Positions 24,505 through 32,945 are shown, counted from the first letter of the stretch. The stretch is DNA of 58,806 nucleotides from Butyricicoccus_A sp964513445 (GCA_964513445.1 CAZEMM010000003.1:1-58806), one strand, 5' to 3'. Program-made: numbers and translations. Notes: generated by a model from the sequence alone, not told the origin.

Positions 24505-25649
24505 TGCTGTTCCTCCTTCAAACGCGCCGCAATCTGTCCGGCCGCGCCGTCTGTCTGCATCAATACGCCGTGCGCATTAGTAAAAATTACAAATTCTGCC
24601 GAAAACGATCTGCCGGACTGCTTTGCTGTCCGTTTGTGCAGCTGCTGCACAATGCGCCCGCGAATAGAGCGCAGTACCGGCTCATACAGCGCATACTGCT
24701 GTAAAATATCCAAGCAGGCATCTACCGTGACCGCCTGCATCAGCGCACACACCGCCTCGCGCGGTGCGCCGCACATCGCCGCATGCGCCGCAAAAATCTC
24801 CTGTCTGGCATCTGCATAGGCGGAATGCGTCTGGAACACCCCTGCCGCCAGCTTAATCAGCTTTCCGGCATGTCCCACAAGCAATACGCCATCAAACCCG
24901 CGATACACCGCGTAGTCCAACGCCTCACCGAGAAAATTCGAGCATTTGACGCCGCGTGTCATGTCCAGACCGAGCGTGTCCGCGATAAAATCCGCGCCGT
25001 AATTGCCCGGGCACAGCAGCAGCGTGCGTTCGCCCGCCGCATAGCGCGCGTCAATATCCAGCTGAATCGTCTCGATTAATGCCTGCTCACTCATCGGCTC
25101 GACGATGCCGCTCGTGCCAAGCACCGACAGACCGCCGACAATGCCCAGCTGCGGATTGAATGTCCGCTGCGCAAGCGCCTCCCCATCGGGAATGGAGATA
25201 ATGACGGAAAATCCACCGTCATAACCGTACTGCGCCGCTGTCTGCTCGAGCGCGGACTGAATCTGTCTGCGCGGTCCCGGATTGATTGCCGCCGTGCCGA
25301 CCGGCTGCGCAAGTCCCGGGCGGGTTACGCGTCCGACGCCCGTACCGCCGTCAATGACGATTCCGTTTTCTATACGCGACACCGCCGCGTAGACCAGCAT
25401 GCCGTGCGTGATATCGGGGTCGTCCCCCGCATCCTTTCGCACCGCACAGCGCACCGAATCCGCCGTACGTCCCATGTCCTCCACATCCAGCAGCAGCTCG
25501 ATGCCGGCGGGCGTCATCAGCTTGATGTTCCGCACTGGCTTTCCCGAGAGCAGCGCGCACGCCGCCGCCTTTGCCGCGCCCGCCGCACAGCTCCCGGTCG
25601 TATAGCCGAGCGCGAGCTTTTTTTGATTTTTTACGACATACTGCTGCAT
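24501..25649 (-). CDS. cbiD: Cobalt-precorrin-5B C1-methyltransferase
   Basis: 382 residues from ATG 25649 (AGAGGGATGGC upstream), 13 bases after the ksgA stop. LALGYTTGSCAAGAAKAAA is the family signature, and GTGVGRVTRPGLAQPVG and LCPGNYGADFI are conserved. Methylates C-1 and marks the oxygen-independent pathway. First dedicated corrinoid gene of the operon; the short gap to ksgA leaves no room for a riboswitch. Confidence 0.96.
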   Translation of the reverse strand: MQQYVVKNQKKLALGYTTGSCAAGAAKAAACALLSGKPVRNIKLMTPAGIELLLDVEDMGRTADSVRCAVRKDAGDDPDITHGMLVYAAVSRIENGIVIDGGTGVGRVTRPGLAQPVGTAAINPGPRRQIQSALEQTAAQYGYDGGFSVIISIPDGEALAQRTFNPQLGIVGGLSVLGTSGIVEPMSEQALIETIQLDIDARYAAGERTLLLCPGNYGADFIADTLGLDMTRGVKCSNFLGEALDYAVYRGFDGVLLVGHAGKLIKLAAGVFQTHSAYADARQEIFAAHAAMCGAPREAVCALMQAVTVDACLDILQQYALYEPVLRSIRGRIVQQLHKRTAKQSGRSFSAEFVIFTNAHGVLMQTDGAAGQIAARLKEEQQ

Positions 25650-25662
25650 GCCATCCCTCTCT

Positions 25663-26523
25663 TCATATACGCTGCTGCGCAAGCGCCGTCAGCTTTGCAA
25701 AATCCGCCAGGCTGAGCTTCTCGCCGCGAATACGCGCGTCAAAGCCGCAGTCTGTAATCAGCTGCACGATCCCATCCTTACCCAACGGCGCGCCAAGTAC
25801 CGGCGTCAGCGCATTTGCCAGTGTCTTGCGCCGCTGTCCGAATGCCGCCTTGACGAGCGAGAAAAACAGCTTCTCATCGCACACAGGCACGGGCGGCGCG
25901 CCGCGCGGTATCAGCCGCACAACGGCAGAGTCTACCTTCGGCTGCGGCACAAAGCAATCGCGCGGAACATGAAACAGGATCTCCGCGTCCGCGTAATATT
26001 CGATATAAATGGAAAACGCGCTGTAGCCAGACGTTCCGGCGGGCGCGCAAATGCGCTCCGCTACCTCTTTTTGCACCATGACGGTGATCGCAGAAAAGAC
26101 GCCCGCCGCAAGCAGCGCAGAAATTGCGGGCGTTGTGATATAATACGGCAGATTGGCGCACGCATAGACCGGCGCGGCGCCAAAGCGCTCACGGCAAATA
26201 CCAGCCAGATCGCATTGAAGCACATCGCCCTGCACGATATCCACATTTTCACAGTGCGCGAGCGTCTCCTCCAATACGGGGAGCAGCGCGCGGTCAAGCT
26301 CAATTGCGCAGACCCTGTCCGCCCGCAGACTCAGCTGCTCCGTCAGGCAGCCCATACCCGGACCGATCTCCAGCGCGCAGCTCTCGCGGTTCACGCCGCA
26401 GCTGTCCGCAATGCGCGCCGGCACCCATGCCGCCGTCAAAAAGTTCTGACCCAGCGATTTGGAAAAGCGAAATCCATGCCGTCCGAGTACCGCGCGGATA
26501 TCCTCTATGCTACAAAGATCCAT
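25663..26523 (-). CDS. rsmA: 16S rRNA dimethyladenosine transferase
   Basis: 286 residues, ATGGAGGTTCCAC before the ATG. KsgA family: dimethylates two adjacent adenosines near the 3' end of 16S rRNA. N-terminal FSKSLGQNFLTAAW, the SAM motif LEIGPGMGCLTEQL, and the catalytic ANLPYYITTP box are present. A housekeeping gene heading the corrinoid operon, with a near-consensus promoter of its own at 26580-26608, so the corrin genes downstream should share its expression. Confidence 0.97.
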   Translation of the reverse strand: MDLCSIEDIRAVLGRHGFRFSKSLGQNFLTAAWVPARIADSCGVNRESCALEIGPGMGCLTEQLSLRADRVCAIELDRALLPVLEETLAHCENVDIVQGDVLQCDLAGICRERFGAAPVYACANLPYYITTPAISALLAAGVFSAITVMVQKEVAERICAPAGTSGYSAFSIYIEYYADAEILFHVPRDCFVPQPKVDSAVVRLIPRGAPPVPVCDEKLFFSLVKAAFGQRRKTLANALTPVLGAPLGKDGIVQLITDCGFDARIRGEKLSLADFAKLTALAQQRI

Positions 26524-26579
26524 GTGGAACCTCCATCCGTCTTTGTGTGTCGGGGCGTATCAGAGGAAACAATATCTGC

Positions 26580-26608
26580 ATTATATACCGCCCCGCTTTC
26601 GTTATCAA
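26580..26608 (-). promoter_or_regulatory. Promoter of rsmA and the corrinoid operon
   Basis: TTGATA (26608-26603), 17 bases, TATAAT (26585-26580) on the minus strand. Predicted transcript start near 26573 leaves a leader of about 50 bases, too short for a cobalamin riboswitch of about 200 nucleotides. Confidence 0.75.
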
Positions 26609-26660
26609 TACCACTGTCATATGATTTACAATCTTATGCTAGATTTGCGCAAATAAATCC

Positions 26661-26962
26661 AATCCCGACAGAGCCAGCGCTCTGCCGGGATTGGAGCCTG
26701 TCGGCAAAAGTCGACAGGCTGTCAACCAAATGCAAACATTTGGTTGAGGTTATGCAGCCCGATGCGCGCACTCGCATTCGCTCGCACACTTCCGGGCTGA
26801 GAGGTGTCATTTTTGACGCACATGTCGCCAAAAATGACGAGTTTGTAATCCGCTGTCCGCTGACGCTGACAGCTCATGACGAAATCCCTGCATCACATGC
26901 AACGAGATTTCACTTTTTCTACAGTCTGCTACCCCGACAGAGTCAGCGCTCTGCCGGGATTT
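26661..26962. repeat. Array of hairpins bounded by two copies of a 30-bp palindrome
   Basis: Two near-identical palindromes, 26661-26692 and 26931-26962 (CCGACAGAG, one variable base, CAGCGCTCTGCCGGGATT), bracket further inverted repeats: 26695-26720 (AGCCTGTC/GACAGGCT), 26723-26746 (CAACCAAATG/CATTTGGTTG, perfect), 26755-26799 (CAGCCCG/CGGGCTG), 26806-26838 (GTCATTTTTG/CAAAAATGAC) and 26852-26872 (GCTGTC/GACAGC). No coding frame fits. It lies between the YabE-like gene, whose stop is 5 bases away, and the rsmA promoter. The end palindromes could act as terminators; the whole could be a small non-autonomous repeat element or a structured RNA. Confidence 0.65.
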
Positions 26963-26966
26963 CTCA

Positions 26967-28076
26967 TCACGTTAAAATATAGACCAGCGCCTGTTGGCGT
27001 CCGAAGGCGTTGCATTCCGCCTCCGTGTTGAAATACAGGTCGATGCGGTTTCCCTTGATCGCGCCGCCCGTATCCTCCGCGACCGCTGTGCCGTAAACCC
27101 ACGACGAGCCGTCCGAGGAGGTGATGTACAGCTTGGTTCCGAGCGGAATGACATCGGGGTCGACCGCGACTTCCCCCACGCGTGCCTTCGTACCGCTGGC
27201 GGTATAGCCATCGTCGCAATAGGCGGTCGCCTCCATCGAAAGCACTTTGGAATAGGACAGCATTCCGCCGCTAGAGGTGCGCACCGTATTGCCGGAAGAC
27301 GTGCTGCTGTTCGCCGCCGTACTGCCTGTCGTCGATGCCGTTCCAGACGCCGTTGTGGGTACGGCGGTTCCCGTGCCCGTCTCGATGATCTCATCCACGG
27401 CTTCCTTCACTACGAGCTCACCGACCTGCGTTTTTGAGATCAGCTGGTCGTCCTCATAGACATACTCGTAAATGAGCTCCTTCGTACCCACAACTCCCTC
27501 GCGCGTCACGCGGCTCTCGCCGACATTTAGCTCGCCGGTCGTCCGCGTCTGTGTCTCATACGGGATGGCCTGCGTTTCTGTCTTGCGCTCACGCTTGACG
27601 CGCGTAATGCGGATCGTTACCGGCTCAGTCAGCTTGGTATCCGGCTCCGGTTCCACAATATCATCCTCGCTGTACGTAACACCCGCCTCGCGCAGGATAT
27701 TGGATACAAGGCCGTCGCCTGTTTTCCACAGCATCGAATTGCCATCCGCCTGAATAATAATGGTATGCTTCTGCTTAACCGTGACATCAAACGTATTGCC
27801 CTGTCCGTGCACGGCAGAAATAAAATAATCCGCCGCCGGAAATTGTGCGGAGCGTGACAGTGCGGTCTGCGCATCCCCCTGATACACCGCGATTTTTTCC
27901 GTCGTCTCGCCGTCAGACAGCACATAGGTCTCCGTTCCGACCGCGATGACCGGAAATGTCAGTGCAGTCGCAATCACCAGCGCTGCAAGCGGCGCCGCAC
28001 GCCGTTTGAGCTGCGCCATAACCGAACGCCTGCCCGAAAGCCCCGCAGTGTAATGAAATAAAATTGGTTTTTTCAT
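26967..28076 (-). CDS. yabE: YabE-like exported protein with DUF348, G5 and 3D domains
   Basis: 369 residues, GAAGGAGCAAC before the ATG. A membrane or signal segment spans residues 24-46, then DUF348 repeats (about 47-160), a G5 domain (about 160-240), a Thr/Ser-rich linker, and a C-terminal 3D domain (about 280-369) with the three Asp motifs VAVDPDVIPLGTKLYI, AEDTGG and NRIDLYF. The 3D domain is shared with lytic transglycosylase and Rpf-like wall enzymes, so a role in peptidoglycan remodelling is likely. In Bacillus yabE also lies just upstream of ksgA (with rnmV between), so the neighbourhood is conserved; rnmV is absent here. Confidence 0.9.
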   Translation of the reverse strand: MKKPILFHYTAGLSGRRSVMAQLKRRAAPLAALVIATALTFPVIAVGTETYVLSDGETTEKIAVYQGDAQTALSRSAQFPAADYFISAVHGQGNTFDVTVKQKHTIIIQADGNSMLWKTGDGLVSNILREAGVTYSEDDIVEPEPDTKLTEPVTIRITRVKRERKTETQAIPYETQTRTTGELNVGESRVTREGVVGTKELIYEYVYEDDQLISKTQVGELVVKEAVDEIIETGTGTAVPTTASGTASTTGSTAANSSTSSGNTVRTSSGGMLSYSKVLSMEATAYCDDGYTASGTKARVGEVAVDPDVIPLGTKLYITSSDGSSWVYGTAVAEDTGGAIKGNRIDLYFNTEAECNAFGRQQALVYILT

Positions 28077-28153
28077 GTTGCTCCTTCCCCTTTTTCCCGT
28101 GCGCCCCTGCTCCGGTCACGCCGGCGAAAAGGCAACATCCCCATTTTATCCAA

Positions 28154-28182
28154 ATTATAGCGAAAAACCGCACGAAAGTCAA
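28154..28182 (-). promoter_or_regulatory. Promoter of the yabE-like gene
   Basis: TTGACT (28182-28177), 17 bases, TATAAT (28159-28154) on the minus strand, about 78 bases before the start codon. Close to the housekeeping consensus. Confidence 0.75.
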
Positions 28183-28192
28183 GAATTCATGT

Positions 28193-29323
28193 CTAAATAC
28201 GCTGTGCCAGCCTGTCGCTCCACTGCGCGCGGAATTGCGCAAATCGTCCCTCCTCCAGCGCTGCGCGAATCTCTGCCATCAGGTTGTTATAAAACCACAG
28301 GTTGTGCATAACCGTCAGGCGCTGGCCCAGCATCTCGCCCGCCTTGAGCAGATGACGGATGTAAGCGCGGCTGTAGGTACGGCAAACCGGACAATTACAT
28401 TGCTCGTCAATCGGGCGGTCGTCCAGCTGGTATTTGGCGTTGTTCAAATTGCGGATGCCGTCCCATGTAAACAGATGTCCATGGCGCGCATTGCGTGTCG
28501 GCATGACGCAGTCGAAGAAATCGATGCCGCGCCATACACCCTCGATGATGTTGGACGGCGTGCCCACGCCCATCAGATAGCGCGGCTTGTCCTGCGGCGC
28601 ATGCGGCAGGACGACATCTAAAATATGATACATCGTCTCGGTCGATTCACCGACTGCCAGACCGCCGATGGCATAGCCCGCCAGATCGAGCTGCGCGATC
28701 TCCTGCATATGCTGCACGCGCAGATCGTCATAGGTTCCGCCCTGATTGATGCCAAACAGCATCTGCTGCGGATTGATGGTGTCTGGCAGCTGATTGAGCC
28801 GCTCAAGCTCCTTTTTGCAGCGCGCCAGCCAGCGCGCGGTGCGCGCGCACGATTGCCTGACATATTCATACGGCGACGGATTTTCCACGCACTCGTCAAA
28901 CGCCATGGCGATATCCGAGCCGAGATTGGACTGAATGCGCATGCTCTCCTCCGGCCCCATAAAGATTTTGCGTCCGTCAACATGGGAGGAAAAATGCACG
29001 CCCTCTTCCTTGATTTTGCGCAGCGACGAGAGCGAAAAGACCTGAAAGCCGCCGCTGTCCGTCAAAATCGGGCCGTCCCAATGCATAAATTTGTGCAGGC
29101 CGCCCATTTGCCGCACGATCTGGTCTCCCGGACGGACATGCAGATGATAGGTGTTGGACAGCTCGATCTGGCAGCCAAGCTCCTTTAAATCGTGCGCTGA
29201 AACCGCGCCCTTAATCGCGCCCTGTGTGCCGACATTCTGAAAGACCGGTGTCTGCACCGTGCCGTGCGCACATGTAAATTCACCCCTGCGGGCGTTGCCC
29301 TCCGTTTTTAAAACCTTAAACAC
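28193..29323 (-). CDS. tgt: Queuine/preQ1 tRNA-guanine transglycosylase
   Basis: 376 residues. GTG start at 29323 using GAGGAGGACGCGC, overlapping the queA stop by 8 bases. Exchanges guanine 34 of GUN-anticodon tRNAs for preQ1. The nucleophile Asp region ILTDSGGFQVFSLS, the DSGGFQ binding loop and the zinc cluster CNCPVC with His further on (YIRHLLKAGE) are all present. Full length. Partner of QueA in the same operon. Confidence 0.97.
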   Translation of the reverse strand: MFKVLKTEGNARRGEFTCAHGTVQTPVFQNVGTQGAIKGAVSAHDLKELGCQIELSNTYHLHVRPGDQIVRQMGGLHKFMHWDGPILTDSGGFQVFSLSSLRKIKEEGVHFSSHVDGRKIFMGPEESMRIQSNLGSDIAMAFDECVENPSPYEYVRQSCARTARWLARCKKELERLNQLPDTINPQQMLFGINQGGTYDDLRVQHMQEIAQLDLAGYAIGGLAVGESTETMYHILDVVLPHAPQDKPRYLMGVGTPSNIIEGVWRGIDFFDCVMPTRNARHGHLFTWDGIRNLNNAKYQLDDRPIDEQCNCPVCRTYSRAYIRHLLKAGEMLGQRLTVMHNLWFYNNLMAEIRAALEEGRFAQFRAQWSDRLAQRI

Positions 29324-30368
29324 GCGCGTCCTCCTCGTCCGTATAGATCAGCATGCTGTCTCCAAAGCTGAAAAAGCGATATTCCTCCTGCACAGCCACC
29401 GCATAGGCGGACAAAATCATCTCCCGGTCGGCAAACGCGGAGACCAGCATCATCAGCGTGCTCTCCGGTAGATGGAAATTGGTAACCAGACAGTCCACCG
29501 CCTTGAAGCGATAGCCCGGATAAATAAAGATATCCGTCCAGCCGGAGCAGGAGCGCACCGTGCCGTCCTCCGCGGCGATGGTCTCAAGTGTGCGCGTCGC
29601 AGTCGTGCCGACGGCAAAAATCCGTCCGCCATTTTTACGGGTGCGGTTGATGATGTCGGCATTTTCCGCGTCCAACATATAGAACTCCGAATGCATGACG
29701 TGCTCATCCACATTCTCCACCTTGACCGGGCGGAATGTACCCAAACCGACATGCAGCGTGACATAGGCGATGTTAACGCCCATATCCTTAATCTTCTTCA
29801 GCAGCTCGGGCGTAAAATGCAGACCGGCGGTCGGCGCGGCGGCGGAGCCAGGCGTCTTGTTGTAGACCGTCTGATACCGCTCCGGGTCGTCCAGCTTTGC
29901 TTTAATATAGGGCGGCAGCGGCATCATGCCCAGCTCCTCGAGAATCTCCAGAAAGATACCCTCGTAGTCAAAGCGAATGAGGCGGTTCCCTCCGTCCGGA
30001 AGGATGCGCTCGACCGTTGCGGTTAATTTCCCCTCGCCAAAGCTGAGCCTTGCGCCCTCGCGGCATTTTTTGCCCGGGCGGGTCAGGCACTCCCACACAC
30101 CGTCCCCATGATCGGTGAGCAGCACAAGCTCGATCGGATAACCGGTATCCTCCCGCACGCCCAGCAGACGTGCCGGAATGACGCGAGAATCGTTGAGCAC
30201 CAGCGTGTCACCCGCGCGCAGATACGCCGGCAGATCATAAAAGTGCCGGTGCGCAATCGAACCTGTCCGCTTATTGAGCGCGAGCATGCGCGAGGCATCG
30301 CGTCTGTCCAGCGGTGTCTGCGCGATCAGCCGCTCCGGAAGCGCATAATAAAAATCTGATGTTTTCAT
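29316..30368 (-). CDS. queA: S-adenosylmethionine:tRNA ribosyltransferase-isomerase
   Basis: 350 residues. Converts preQ1 in tRNA to epoxyqueuosine. MKTSDFYYALPERLIAQTPL, FEILEELG-like LEILEELGMMPLPPYIK and TAGLHFTPELL are diagnostic. The ATG has no ribosome site close by; a strong AAGGAGGAG lies 28 or more bases upstream (30406-30398), and a 7-bp GC hairpin (30378-30398) occupies the gap, which would bring the two together when folded. Promoter at 30454-30482. Followed by tgt. Confidence 0.97.
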   Translation of the reverse strand: MKTSDFYYALPERLIAQTPLDRRDASRMLALNKRTGSIAHRHFYDLPAYLRAGDTLVLNDSRVIPARLLGVREDTGYPIELVLLTDHGDGVWECLTRPGKKCREGARLSFGEGKLTATVERILPDGGNRLIRFDYEGIFLEILEELGMMPLPPYIKAKLDDPERYQTVYNKTPGSAAAPTAGLHFTPELLKKIKDMGVNIAYVTLHVGLGTFRPVKVENVDEHVMHSEFYMLDAENADIINRTRKNGGRIFAVGTTATRTLETIAAEDGTVRSCSGWTDIFIYPGYRFKAVDCLVTNFHLPESTLMMLVSAFADREMILSAYAVAVQEEYRFFSFGDSMLIYTDEEDARV

Positions 30369-30375
30369 ATTTTAT

Positions 30376-30406
30376 GCGGGCGCGAGAACAGCGCGCCCTC
30401 CTCCTT
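30376..30406 (-). promoter_or_regulatory. Hairpin-separated ribosome-binding site of queA
   Basis: On the minus strand AAGGAGGAG is followed at once by GGGCGCG, a 7-base loop and CGCGCCC, then 9 to 10 bases to the ATG at 30368. When folded, the hairpin would place the ribosome site at a usual distance from the start. Confidence 0.5.
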
Positions 30407-30453
30407 ATCCCCTTGCCGGCAGTTGACCCTCCGGCAGGTATGATACGATTTTT

Positions 30454-30482
30454 ATCATACAACATCGTATGAACGAAATCAA
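30454..30482 (-). promoter_or_regulatory. Promoter of queA-tgt
   Basis: TTGATT (30482-30477), 17 bases, TATGAT (30459-30454) on the minus strand. The -10 lies in an inverted repeat (GTATGATA/TATCATAC, 30438-30460) that could also bind a regulator. Confidence 0.6.
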
Positions 30483-30528
30483 TAGCCGGATAATCTGTCG
30501 TTTTGTGCGTTTTCCCCATCAAATCGCC

Positions 30529-30557
30529 TTGACAAAGTTGAAAGTGGCATGTAGAAT
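30529..30557 (+). promoter_or_regulatory. Promoter of the lysine operon
   Basis: TTGACA (30529-30534), 17 bases, TAGAAT (30552-30557). Transcription would begin near 30564, about 20 bases before the riboswitch. Confidence 0.8.
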
Positions 30558-30582
30558 AAGAAGAGCATACTTTTATTGTAGG

Positions 30583-30757
30583 ATTGAGGCGCGGCCTTCA
30601 TCAGTATCAGCCGAACAGGGGACGGCAGCCCCGGCGACCGGTTGGGAAAGGGAATGCCGCCGAAGAGGGTGTTGTTGCCGTAAGCGCCTGTCTGGACGGG
30701 TACGAGAATATCTGCCCGGCTGTCACCGGTTTTTGTACCAGTGATGCGCTATCGCTA
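30583..30757 (+). ncRNA. Lysine riboswitch (L box)
   Basis: The leader before asd carries the hallmarks of the lysine aptamer in order: GAGGCGCGG with CATCAGTA nearby, AGGGGACGGCAG, GGGAAAGGGAATGCCGCCGAAG-type core (30644-30666), the GGACGGGTA / TATCTGCCCGGCTGTCAC arm (30693-30726) and a closing GCGCTATC. Such riboswitches bind lysine and shut off lysine synthesis or uptake genes. The downstream genes asd, dapA and dapB make the lysine/diaminopimelate branch, so target and ligand agree. A terminator hairpin follows at 30802-30830, so control is probably by premature termination. Confidence 0.87.
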
Positions 30758-30801
30758 CGGCTGCTTTGCGGTGGGTTTCCACAGGCAATTGCGTGTTACC
30801 G

Positions 30802-30830
30802 GCCGGATTTCCGACCGGCTTTTCTTTTAC
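30802..30830 (+). terminator. Riboswitch-controlled terminator before asd
   Basis: GCCGG (30802-30806) pairs with CCGGC (30815-30819), followed by TTTTCTTTT. It lies between the lysine aptamer and asd, as expected of an expression platform. Confidence 0.6.
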
Positions 30831-30874
30831 CGCAGCGTCCTCATACCCTGCACAATTCAGGAGGAATTTTTGAA

Positions 30875-31954
30875 ATGAAGAATTACAGAGTTGGCATTAT
30901 CGGCGCGACCGGCATGGTCGGCCAGCGTTTTGTCACCCTGCTCGCAAATCATCCGTGGTTTACCATCACCGCAATGGCGGCAAGCGGCCGCAATAAGGGC
31001 AAGACCTACGCGGAGGCAGTCGAAGGCCGTTGGAAGATGTCTGTTCCGATACCGGACTGTGTCAGGGACATGGTGCTGTATGACGCAGAGGCGGACGCCG
31101 CGCAATTTGCCGCGCAGATCGACTTCACCTTCTGCGCCGTCAACATGAAGAAGGATGTCATCCGCGCGCTTGAGGAAACCTATGCAAAGCTGGAATGCCC
31201 GGTCATCTCCAACAACAGCGCGCACCGCTTTACGCCGGACGTCCCGATGATTATTCCGGAGATCAACGCGGATCACGCCGCGATCATCCCGGCGCAGCGC
31301 AAGCGTCTGGGCACCAAGCGCGGCTTTATCGCCGTCAAGTCCAACTGCTCCATTCAGTCGTATGTTCCGGCGCTGACCGCGCTGCAGCAGTATGGCATCG
31401 AGCAGGTTATGGTCTGCACCTATCAGGCGATCTCAGGCGCCGGCAAAACGTTTGAGACCTGGCCGGAGATGGTCGACAATGTCATCCCGTACATCGGCGG
31501 CGAGGAGGAAAAATCCGAGAAGGAGCCGATGAAGGTTTGGGGCCGCATCGAGGGCGATGAGATCGTCTCCGCTGTTTCACCGGTCATCTCCGCGCAGTGC
31601 CTGCGCGTGCCGGTCTCTGACGGCCACACCGCGGCGGCGTTTGTCAAGTTCAAAAACAGGCCGACCAAGGAGCAGATTTTAGAAGCATGGCACACCTTTT
31701 CCGGCCGTGCGCAGGAGCTGGCGCTGCCGAGCGCGCCCAAGCAGTTCCTGCATTATTTTGAGGAGGACGACCGTCCGCAGGCGCGTCTTGACCGCAACCT
31801 TGAGGGCGGCATGGCAGTCTCCATCGGCAGACTGCGCGACGACGCGATCTTCGATTACCGGTTTGTCAGCCTGTCGCACAACACGCTGCGCGGCGCGGCG
31901 GGCGGCGCTGTCGAAATGGCAGAGCTGCTGTGCGCGGAGGGCTACATGGACTAA
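30875..31954 (+). CDS. asd: Aspartate-semialdehyde dehydrogenase
   Basis: 359 residues from ATG 30875, with AGGAGGAATTTTTGAA upstream. Reduces aspartyl phosphate to aspartate semialdehyde. GIIGATGMVGQRF is the NADP motif; the catalytic Cys is in VKSNCSIQSYV and the active-site His region is VPVSDGHTAAAFV. The SGAGKTFETWPEMVDNV segment marks it as the archaeal/fungal-like class that occurs in many Clostridia, rather than the E. coli type. First gene of the lysine-riboswitch operon. Confidence 0.96.
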   Translation: MKNYRVGIIGATGMVGQRFVTLLANHPWFTITAMAASGRNKGKTYAEAVEGRWKMSVPIPDCVRDMVLYDAEADAAQFAAQIDFTFCAVNMKKDVIRALEETYAKLECPVISNNSAHRFTPDVPMIIPEINADHAAIIPAQRKRLGTKRGFIAVKSNCSIQSYVPALTALQQYGIEQVMVCTYQAISGAGKTFETWPEMVDNVIPYIGGEEEKSEKEPMKVWGRIEGDEIVSAVSPVISAQCLRVPVSDGHTAAAFVKFKNRPTKEQILEAWHTFSGRAQELALPSAPKQFLHYFEEDDRPQARLDRNLEGGMAVSIGRLRDDAIFDYRFVSLSHNTLRGAAGGAVEMAELLCAEGYMD

Positions 31955-32038
31955 CCGCTTTTTTCTGAATATACAGAACCCTCCCCCGTTTGGGCTGGAT
32001 TCTGCCACATTATCTGTATAGATTCGGAGGGAAACCAT

Positions 32039-32932
32039 ATGAAACAGCCAATTTTTACTGGCGCAAACGTTGCGATCATCACTCCGATGACCGAATCCGG
32101 TATCAATTATCCGGAGTTTAAACGTTTTATCGACGACCAAATCGCGCGCGGGATTGATTCGATTACCGTCTGCGGTACGACCGGCGAAGGCTCCACGCTG
32201 AACGATAAGGAACACCGTGAGACGATTGCGTTCTGTGTCGACCACGTGGCAGGCCGCGTACCGGTTATCGCGGGCACTGGCTCGAATGACACACACTATG
32301 CGATTGGTCTGAGCAGATTTGCTGCGGAGGCGGGCGCGGACGGTGTCCTGTGCGTCACCCCGTATTACAACAAAACCACACAGCAGGGCCTGATTAAGCA
32401 TTTTTCCGCCATCGCGGATGCGTCCACTGTGCCGGTCATTTTGTACAATGTGCCCAGCCGCACCGGCTTGACCATTCAGGCGAACACCTATTTTGAGCTG
32501 TCCAAGCATCCGAACATCAACGGCGCAAAGGAAGCGTCCGGTGACTTCTCCCTGCTGGCGGAGGCGATGCGTCTGTGCGGCGATGAGATGAACTTCTGGT
32601 CGGGCAACGACGACATGATCGTTCCGCTGATGGCCATGGGCGGCAAGGGCGTTATTTCGGTGCTGGCAAATGTCGCGCCGGATGTCACGCACAAAATTGC
32701 ACAGCTATGTTTGGATAACCGGTACGCGGAGGCGCGCGCGCTGCAGATCAAGTACCTTGATCTCATCAACGCCCTGTTCCTCGAGGTCAATCCGATTCCG
32801 GTCAAGATGGCCGCGAAATTCCTCGGCTGGGATGTCGGTGAGCTGCGTATGCCGCTGTGCGACATGACGCCGGAGCACACTGCTCAGCTTCGCGCCGCAA
32901 TGACGGCTGCGGGCTACGCGCCAGTCAAATAA
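32039..32932 (+). CDS. dapA: 4-hydroxy-tetrahydrodipicolinate synthase
   Basis: 297 residues with GGAGGGAAACCAT before the ATG. Condenses pyruvate with aspartate semialdehyde. GTTGEGSTLNDKEH is the signature; the Tyr and Arg of LYNVPSRTG and the Schiff-base Lys of GAKEASGD are present. 84 bases after asd and 13 before dapB. Cytoplasmic tetramer. Confidence 0.97.
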   Translation: MKQPIFTGANVAIITPMTESGINYPEFKRFIDDQIARGIDSITVCGTTGEGSTLNDKEHRETIAFCVDHVAGRVPVIAGTGSNDTHYAIGLSRFAAEAGADGVLCVTPYYNKTTQQGLIKHFSAIADASTVPVILYNVPSRTGLTIQANTYFELSKHPNINGAKEASGDFSLLAEAMRLCGDEMNFWSGNDDMIVPLMAMGGKGVISVLANVAPDVTHKIAQLCLDNRYAEARALQIKYLDLINALFLEVNPIPVKMAAKFLGWDVGELRMPLCDMTPEHTAQLRAAMTAAGYAPVK

Positions 32933-32945
32933 AGGAGAACGACAG

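Noticed and set aside
25650..26573. Cobalamin riboswitch before cbiD or rsmA
   Set aside because: The gap before cbiD is 13 bases and the rsmA leader about 50; I found no aptamer-like segment in either.
26661..26962. CRISPR array
   Set aside because: The repeats are different hairpins of unequal length and spacing, and only the two end palindromes match each other.
26454..26982. Open frames across the hairpin array on either strand
   Set aside because: Composition follows the palindromes, with no ribosome site or protein-like pattern.
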